From: Chitinophagaceae bacterium BSSC1 | Lineage (GTDB): Bacteria > Bacteroidota > Bacteroidia > Chitinophagales > Chitinophagaceae | Length of the DNA: 64,000 bases | NCBI GenBank assembly: GCA_002256435.1 | Contig: NKJC01000003.1 | Coordinates: 62,001 to 126,000, forward strand | Reading direction: 5' to 3' | Shown: piece after piece, positions 60,332 through 64,000 of the stretch | Numbering within the stretch: the stretch's first letter is position 1 | Layout: the number at the start of each line of letters is the position of its first letter | The notes under the pieces: model-generated | Seen by the model: only the letters and a program-made list of their open reading frames with translations | The model's database searches: none | Told to the model about the DNA's origin: nothing | Translations under genes and position numbers: made by a program

Positions 60332-62047
60332 TTAACGAATGATCATTTTGTGTTGGAAGGGGGTAAATCCTGTTAAATAAACGGATGGCGCATCCATCAT
60401 TGGAAGGGATCCTCTTAATTGGGTATTCTTGTGTTCAAGTCTACCAGGACCAAAATGAATACTATCATTTCCAACCGTGTAGGATGCCTCAATTCCCTTC
60501 ATTAAATAACTATTGGGATGATTGGGTAATAAATCAACACCGGAGAGTTCACCACCTTTTCTAAATACCAATTCCAAGGTAACCGGTACACCCTCTGTTC
60601 CCTTGATCTCAATGTCAATTTGCATGCCTGAATTGGCTTCAGAAAATTGAATTGTAGTCTCCAGATATTGTACTTCTGATTGTTTGCGATTACTCTTGGG
60701 CATTTTTCCCAAATCGCCATCAGGCGATATAAATTGTTTTTCAAAGGGTTGAAAATAGGGACCTTCTAATTTTTTATTCATGATCCATACATCACCCTTT
60801 TGAACAATCTCTGCAGACTGAAATTGTCCTTTACCAAAAAAAGAAGTGGCTACGCGCATGGCTTGTAACACTGCATTACCCTTATGAAAAGTAAACCATC
60901 CCGGATTATTAGACAACAGGGTTGCGTCCCATGCTCCGCGTCTAAATCTAACAACACCTGAATATGGAAATGCTTTTATATAACTAGTGGGTAGTGGTTT
61001 TGATGCAGGCAATTCTTTCCATAGATTACTGTCTTCTAACAAATAAGAAAAAGAACCATACAAAGATTGAATCTTTGCGTCTTGGATAATCCTACACATG
61101 GCCGCAAATTCGCCGTCATTATCTTTCAGAGCCATATAACGTAGGGGATAATAATAGTTTTCCATATTGCCAATCTGCCCCTTGTCCTGTCTATTAGACG
61201 CTTCTGTAACCACTTCACCATTGGGATGTAAATAATAGCGCATCATCTTCAAATTATTACGCACCGCTTCATATAGCTCGGGCTTGTTCAATCCCTTGGC
61301 CATGGTAATTAACACACGATCTATGACGCCTGAATAACCATAAGTACTTTTCTCTGTGTATTGTCCATCGGGGTCAAGGTCAATATGCTCAGCCAACCAT
61401 TGGTCAATTCTTTGCAAGTACTGCGGATTAGGAAATAGCTCATTTAATTTGGTCAAGGCTGCAGAAACTACCCAACGGTGATTGGGTGTATGAATGCCTC
61501 CTACTATCAATGCCTTGCCAGCACGCTTTAAAAAACTTTCCATCAAAGCCAGTACAGGATCCAATCCTGGCGTTCCCGAATTTTTTAGAAACAAATAAGA
61601 CTGGGCCATTCTTTTGACCATGAAGGCCGTGTCAGGTGTAGAATGAAAATTGGTATCTACCAAATCAATGGTACCATCTTCATGCTGAAATTTCAACAAT
61701 GCTGTTAATGCTTGTTCTAATTCTTTGAGTAAACTCTTTGATTGATAGAAACTGGATTCTGGACAATAGAGTGCCGCGGAGGCATTGTTGATAAAACTAC
61801 AGGTACTATGTGGATTGGGAATTGCGGAATCACTCATATAGCCACCAAAATAGCGATGGGTCTGATCAAGCAGTTTGTACTTGGTCATGGACTTCACACT
61901 ATCATCATTGATTTTAATCAGCTCCAATAACCAACTTGGTTTGGCCAGTGGCGTTTGATAACGTTCTTGTTGAAACGCAGCAATCCCAGCCAATGGCATG
62001 AAACAAGCAGCAGTTCCACTCAATTTTACAAATCCCCTCCTATTCAT
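60332..62047 (-). CDS. Tat-exported (alpha/alpha)-toroid protein, heparinase/uronidase-like
   Basis: The ATG at 62047 gives 571 residues with a twin-arginine signal (MNRRGFVKLSGTAACFMPLA); a TTG three codons upstream is less likely. The first 360 residues are helical with toroid-like repeats (ALTALLKFQHEDGTIDLVD, STYGYSGVIDRVLITMAKGL, TEASNRQDKGQIGNMENYYY). The last 200 are beta-strand rich (SYIKAFPYSGVVRFRRGAWD). This plan recalls heparinase II/III-like lyases and GH154-type beta-glucuronidases. I cannot settle which, and no signature residue proves either. Adjacent GH105 suggests action on uronic-acid-containing oligosaccharides. Confidence 0.6.
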   Translation of the reverse strand: MNRRGFVKLSGTAACFMPLAGIAAFQQERYQTPLAKPSWLLELIKINDDSVKSMTKYKLLDQTHRYFGGYMSDSAIPNPHSTCSFINNASAALYCPESSFYQSKSLLKELEQALTALLKFQHEDGTIDLVDTNFHSTPDTAFMVKRMAQSYLFLKNSGTPGLDPVLALMESFLKRAGKALIVGGIHTPNHRWVVSAALTKLNELFPNPQYLQRIDQWLAEHIDLDPDGQYTEKSTYGYSGVIDRVLITMAKGLNKPELYEAVRNNLKMMRYYLHPNGEVVTEASNRQDKGQIGNMENYYYPLRYMALKDNDGEFAAMCRIIQDAKIQSLYGSFSYLLEDSNLWKELPASKPLPTSYIKAFPYSGVVRFRRGAWDATLLSNNPGWFTFHKGNAVLQAMRVATSFFGKGQFQSAEIVQKGDVWIMNKKLEGPYFQPFEKQFISPDGDLGKMPKSNRKQSEVQYLETTIQFSEANSGMQIDIEIKGTEGVPVTLELVFRKGGELSGVDLLPNHPNSYLMKGIEASYTVGNDSIHFGPGRLEHKNTQLRGSLPMMDAPSVYLTGFTPFQHKMIIR

Positions 62048-62069
62048 ATACGTCAATTTTCTTGTTCAA

Positions 62070-63218
62070 TTATTTTCTAGTTCCTTTCCATTGTTCGTAA
62101 GCCGAACCAAATAAGATAAAGGAACCATATCCAAAACCAGTGCCTTCTGTGATCTTCCTTGTCAGGTAATAATTTTCATCCCCTACACAGGTTCCTCCAG
62201 AAACTCTTGATGGAATTAAATAGGCATCTCCGCCATTTTTGAGACTCAAGCTACGCAAGCCCAGATAGGCTTTGTCTGCCATGGGTCCGTATTGTTGTTT
62301 GTCTAGAATCTTCATTTTTAACCCCATGGTAATGGTATAAGCAAACATGGCTGTGCAAGAACTTTCTAAGAAGTTGCGCGGCTCTGATGGCAATGTAACC
62401 AACTGATACCAATGTCCAGAATTGGGATCTTGTAAAGACGCTATAGATTGCACATAGTGTACAAATGCTTTTTGCATGGGTTTCCAGTATTTGGAAGAAC
62501 GAGGCACCGTATTCAAAGCATCGGACAATGCCATACCTACCCATCCATTGCCACGAGCCCAGATCTGACTGCTTTTGCGCGTGGTTTTATCGGGCCAGCC
62601 CATGATACTACAACCATCATTGTAATCCTGGTTGTCATCGTCATAACCGTGTACCCACAAACCCGATTTGGGATCAATGAGTTTTTCATCATGTGCATTA
62701 AACTGTTCTAAAAAATCAGCTATGTATTTTTCATCTTTGGTGAGTCTATACATTTCAAGCAAGAACATATTCAGCATATACACAGTATCATCCCAGAGTT
62801 CTACGGTTTCTGCGCGGTGCGATACCCCACCATTTTTAGCCCTTGGTATTTTTAAATAGTCCGCATAAATTTCTTGGGCCTTGTCTAGGTATTTTTTCTC
62901 GCCAGTTATGCGAGCTAAGAATGCCATTCCATGAGCAGAAGCTACTGCATTGGGATGCTTTCCATTGGCTACTGCATAAGTAGCATCCATGGCGGTTCTT
63001 ACATAGTCTAAATAGATTTTTTTCTCTGCTACAGTTTGTTTGGATTGATACAAATGAATCAAAGAATTTAGAAAAGTGGCTTGACCCCAATCCCATTTGT
63101 ATTTTTCAGCAGGCATAAACTGTTCCCTACCGTGTCTATCTACAGAATCAACCCAGGTTTGGGCTTGTACAGATAGGGTCAAAAAAAGAACAATAGCAAG
63201 CGGGGCGGCTTTTCTCAT
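62070..63218 (-). CDS. GH105/GH88 unsaturated (rhamno)galacturonyl hydrolase
   Basis: This 382-residue protein has a signal peptide (MRKAAPLAIVLFLTLSVQAQ). The toroid has YKWDWGQATFLNSL, then RAETVELWDDTVYML with Asp143/Asp144 at the position of the YteR catalytic Asp, and SSQIWARGNGWVGMAL, a firm signature of GH88/GH105. It should remove the 4,5-unsaturated galacturonate left by pectate or rhamnogalacturonan lyases, through hydration. It fits with PL1 at 19605. Two CG-centred palindromes lie upstream at 63249-63260 and 63296-63309. Confidence 0.93.
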   Translation of the reverse strand: MRKAAPLAIVLFLTLSVQAQTWVDSVDRHGREQFMPAEKYKWDWGQATFLNSLIHLYQSKQTVAEKKIYLDYVRTAMDATYAVANGKHPNAVASAHGMAFLARITGEKKYLDKAQEIYADYLKIPRAKNGGVSHRAETVELWDDTVYMLNMFLLEMYRLTKDEKYIADFLEQFNAHDEKLIDPKSGLWVHGYDDDNQDYNDGCSIMGWPDKTTRKSSQIWARGNGWVGMALSDALNTVPRSSKYWKPMQKAFVHYVQSIASLQDPNSGHWYQLVTLPSEPRNFLESSCTAMFAYTITMGLKMKILDKQQYGPMADKAYLGLRSLSLKNGGDAYLIPSRVSGGTCVGDENYYLTRKITEGTGFGYGSFILFGSAYEQWKGTRK

Positions 63219-63248
63219 GGCATCAATTCTAGGTTAGAAAGGGTAAGT

Positions 63249-63260
63249 TAAAACGTTTTA
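63249..63260. promoter_or_regulatory. CG-centred palindrome, LacI-family-like operator candidate
   Basis: TAAAACGTTTTA is a perfect 12-base palindrome with a central CG, the layout typical of LacI-family operators. It is in the 102-base gap between the partial GH gene and the GH105 gene, about 30 bases before the GH105 start. A second, stronger palindrome is 35 bases further upstream. No LacI-type gene is in the window. Confidence 0.45.
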
Positions 63261-63295
63261 GTAAGATTAGCCATAAAGGGTCTAATCCTTTTTTG

Positions 63296-63309
63296 CGAAA
63301 TCGATTTCG
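63296..63309. promoter_or_regulatory. CG-centred palindrome, LacI-family-like operator candidate
   Basis: CGAAATCGATTTCG is a perfect 14-base palindrome with a central CG, close to the GAAANCGNTTTC form common for LacI-family sites. It is upstream of the GH105 unit, just after the stop of the preceding gene. Two such palindromes in one 102-base gap support a repressor-controlled promoter for the unit at 63218-56733. Confidence 0.5.
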
Positions 63310-63320
63310 GTTAAATTTCC

Positions 63321-64000
63321 TTATTGGATTCCCCAAGCCCTTTGTGTCTGCAATGTTTCTAAATCAGGCTTGATCTCAAAGTTGCTGGGCTTTTTACCTA
63401 CATAAATAAAAACTGTTGCTCCCTTGGGAATTTTTAAGCTAACGCGATGGCCTTCTTGTTGCATGGTGGCTTCTTTGGGACCAACAAAATGAATAGCTCC
63501 CTCCAAGTCAGTTTGCAACACACAATCCAGTCCCGCCAAACTTTTCACGGCTATGAATTGTGTGATTCCATTTTTCCTTTTGGCACTAACTAAAAAACCT
63601 CCTTGGGCTTTTAGTTGATAAAAACTGGCATCCTTCCAAGTACTAGGGATGGCTGGAAAAATTCTCATCACGCCTCCCCAATCTTGAAACAAGAGATCAA
63701 TCATGGATCTGGTAGAAGCAATGGGTGATTCAAATGTGGGATTCTCTCTTTCTGAGTAAAGCGTATTGGGTGTAACCGTTGGTGTTCTTGCAGGTGCTGG
63801 TGGTGCAGCAAATCTGGGCAATAAATCCAATGAACGGTTTAACCATTTGTAGGCGGAATCTCCTTTTCCTATGGCAGCCCACAAAGAAGCAGCTCCTGAA
63901 AATTTATACATGCAATTGTCTCCGTCTAGGGCTGTGAAATGAGTAATGGATTTTTCCATCAAAGGCAGGCGATTGGCTGCATTGTCCAAATTCAAATCAT
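63321..64000 (-). CDS. C-terminal part of a GH95/GH65-like glycoside hydrolase (start outside window)
   Basis: The frame is open to the right edge of the window, so the start lies beyond it. The visible 226 residues end in a TAA at 63321. They include a helical toroid segment (GDNCMYKFSGAASLWAAIG, SMIDLLFQDWGGVMRIFPA) and a C-terminal beta-domain (SFYQLKAQGGFLVSAKRKNG, KSLAGLDCVLQTDLEG). This arrangement resembles the end of GH95 proteins (compare ...EMLLQSH...ILPALPK...GLVARGGFEVS in the complete GH95 at 33616), but the family is not certain without the N-terminal part. It precedes the GH105 unit by 102 bases. Confidence 0.6.
   Translation of the reverse strand, partial: DLNLDNAANRLPLMEKSITHFTALDGDNCMYKFSGAASLWAAIGKGDSAYKWLNRSLDLLPRFAAPPAPARTPTVTPNTLYSERENPTFESPIASTRSMIDLLFQDWGGVMRIFPAIPSTWKDASFYQLKAQGGFLVSAKRKNGITQFIAVKSLAGLDCVLQTDLEGAIHFVGPKEATMQQEGHRVSLKIPKGATVFIYVGKKPSNFEIKPDLETLQTQRAWGIQ

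Overview
The window is a 64 kb block from a Bacteroidota genome, about 40% GC by eye. The evidence is a SusC/SusD pair, dense carbohydrate-active enzymes with signal peptides, a DUF3826 protein, RhaT and SSS transporters and Tat-exported oxidoreductases. A Chitinophagia or Sphingobacteriia member is my guess from gene style; no rRNA or marker gene confirms it. All 37 genes I can support lie on the minus strand, so transcription runs from high to low coordinates. Both end genes are cut by the window edges. No tRNA, rRNA, CRISPR, IS element or regulator gene was seen, and no gene-free stretch exceeds 300 bases.

The locus looks like a very large polysaccharide utilization locus for a rhamnose-rich pectin, probably rhamnogalacturonan I and/or II. 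In transcription order there are five apparent units. (1) 63218 to 56733: GH105 unsaturated uronyl hydrolase, a Tat-exported alpha/alpha-toroid protein, a parallel beta-helix protein, a diheme cytochrome c and a double DUF1080 protein. It ends in a hairpin terminator at 56674-56699. (2) 56612 to 47955: GH2, GH78, GH92 and a Tat-exported Gfo/Idh oxidoreductase, ending in a terminator at 47912-47937. (3) 47673 to 27284: thirteen tightly packed genes. It starts with a MaoC hydratase, a solute-binding-protein-like protein without a signal peptide and two CaiB/BaiF CoA-transferases. An amidohydrolase (lactonase-like), RhaT and a Gfo/Idh dehydrogenase follow, then GH20/67-like, GH28, GH95, GH78, a beta-propeller glycosidase and GH2. 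(4) 27140 to 19605: DUF3826, SusC, SusD, an intergenic hairpin and pectate lyase PL1, ending in a perfect 14-bp terminator stem. (5) 19454 to 1: a beta-helix/DUF6298 protein, GH140-like, GH43, a large beta-propeller protein, an MGH1-like toroid, GH2, a GH78-sialidase-like fusion, an SSS symporter, a DapA-type aldolase and an esterase.

A likely working model: PL1 and SusC/D handle pectin at the surface. GH28, GH105, three GH78, three GH2, GH95, GH43, GH140-like and the esterase strip the oligosaccharides in the periplasm. RhaT and the SSS symporter import sugars, and lactonase-, dehydrogenase- and aldolase-type enzymes begin catabolism. The least explained part is the CoA-based module at 43737-47673 joined to RhaT. 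It shares a 28-bp upstream element with the DUF3826-SusCD operon, which suggests co-regulation. A second unusual module (DUF1080, diheme cytochrome c, Tat Gfo/Idh) suggests oxidative 3-keto-glycoside chemistry within a pectin locus. Family names come from recognising motifs by eye; no database search was run.
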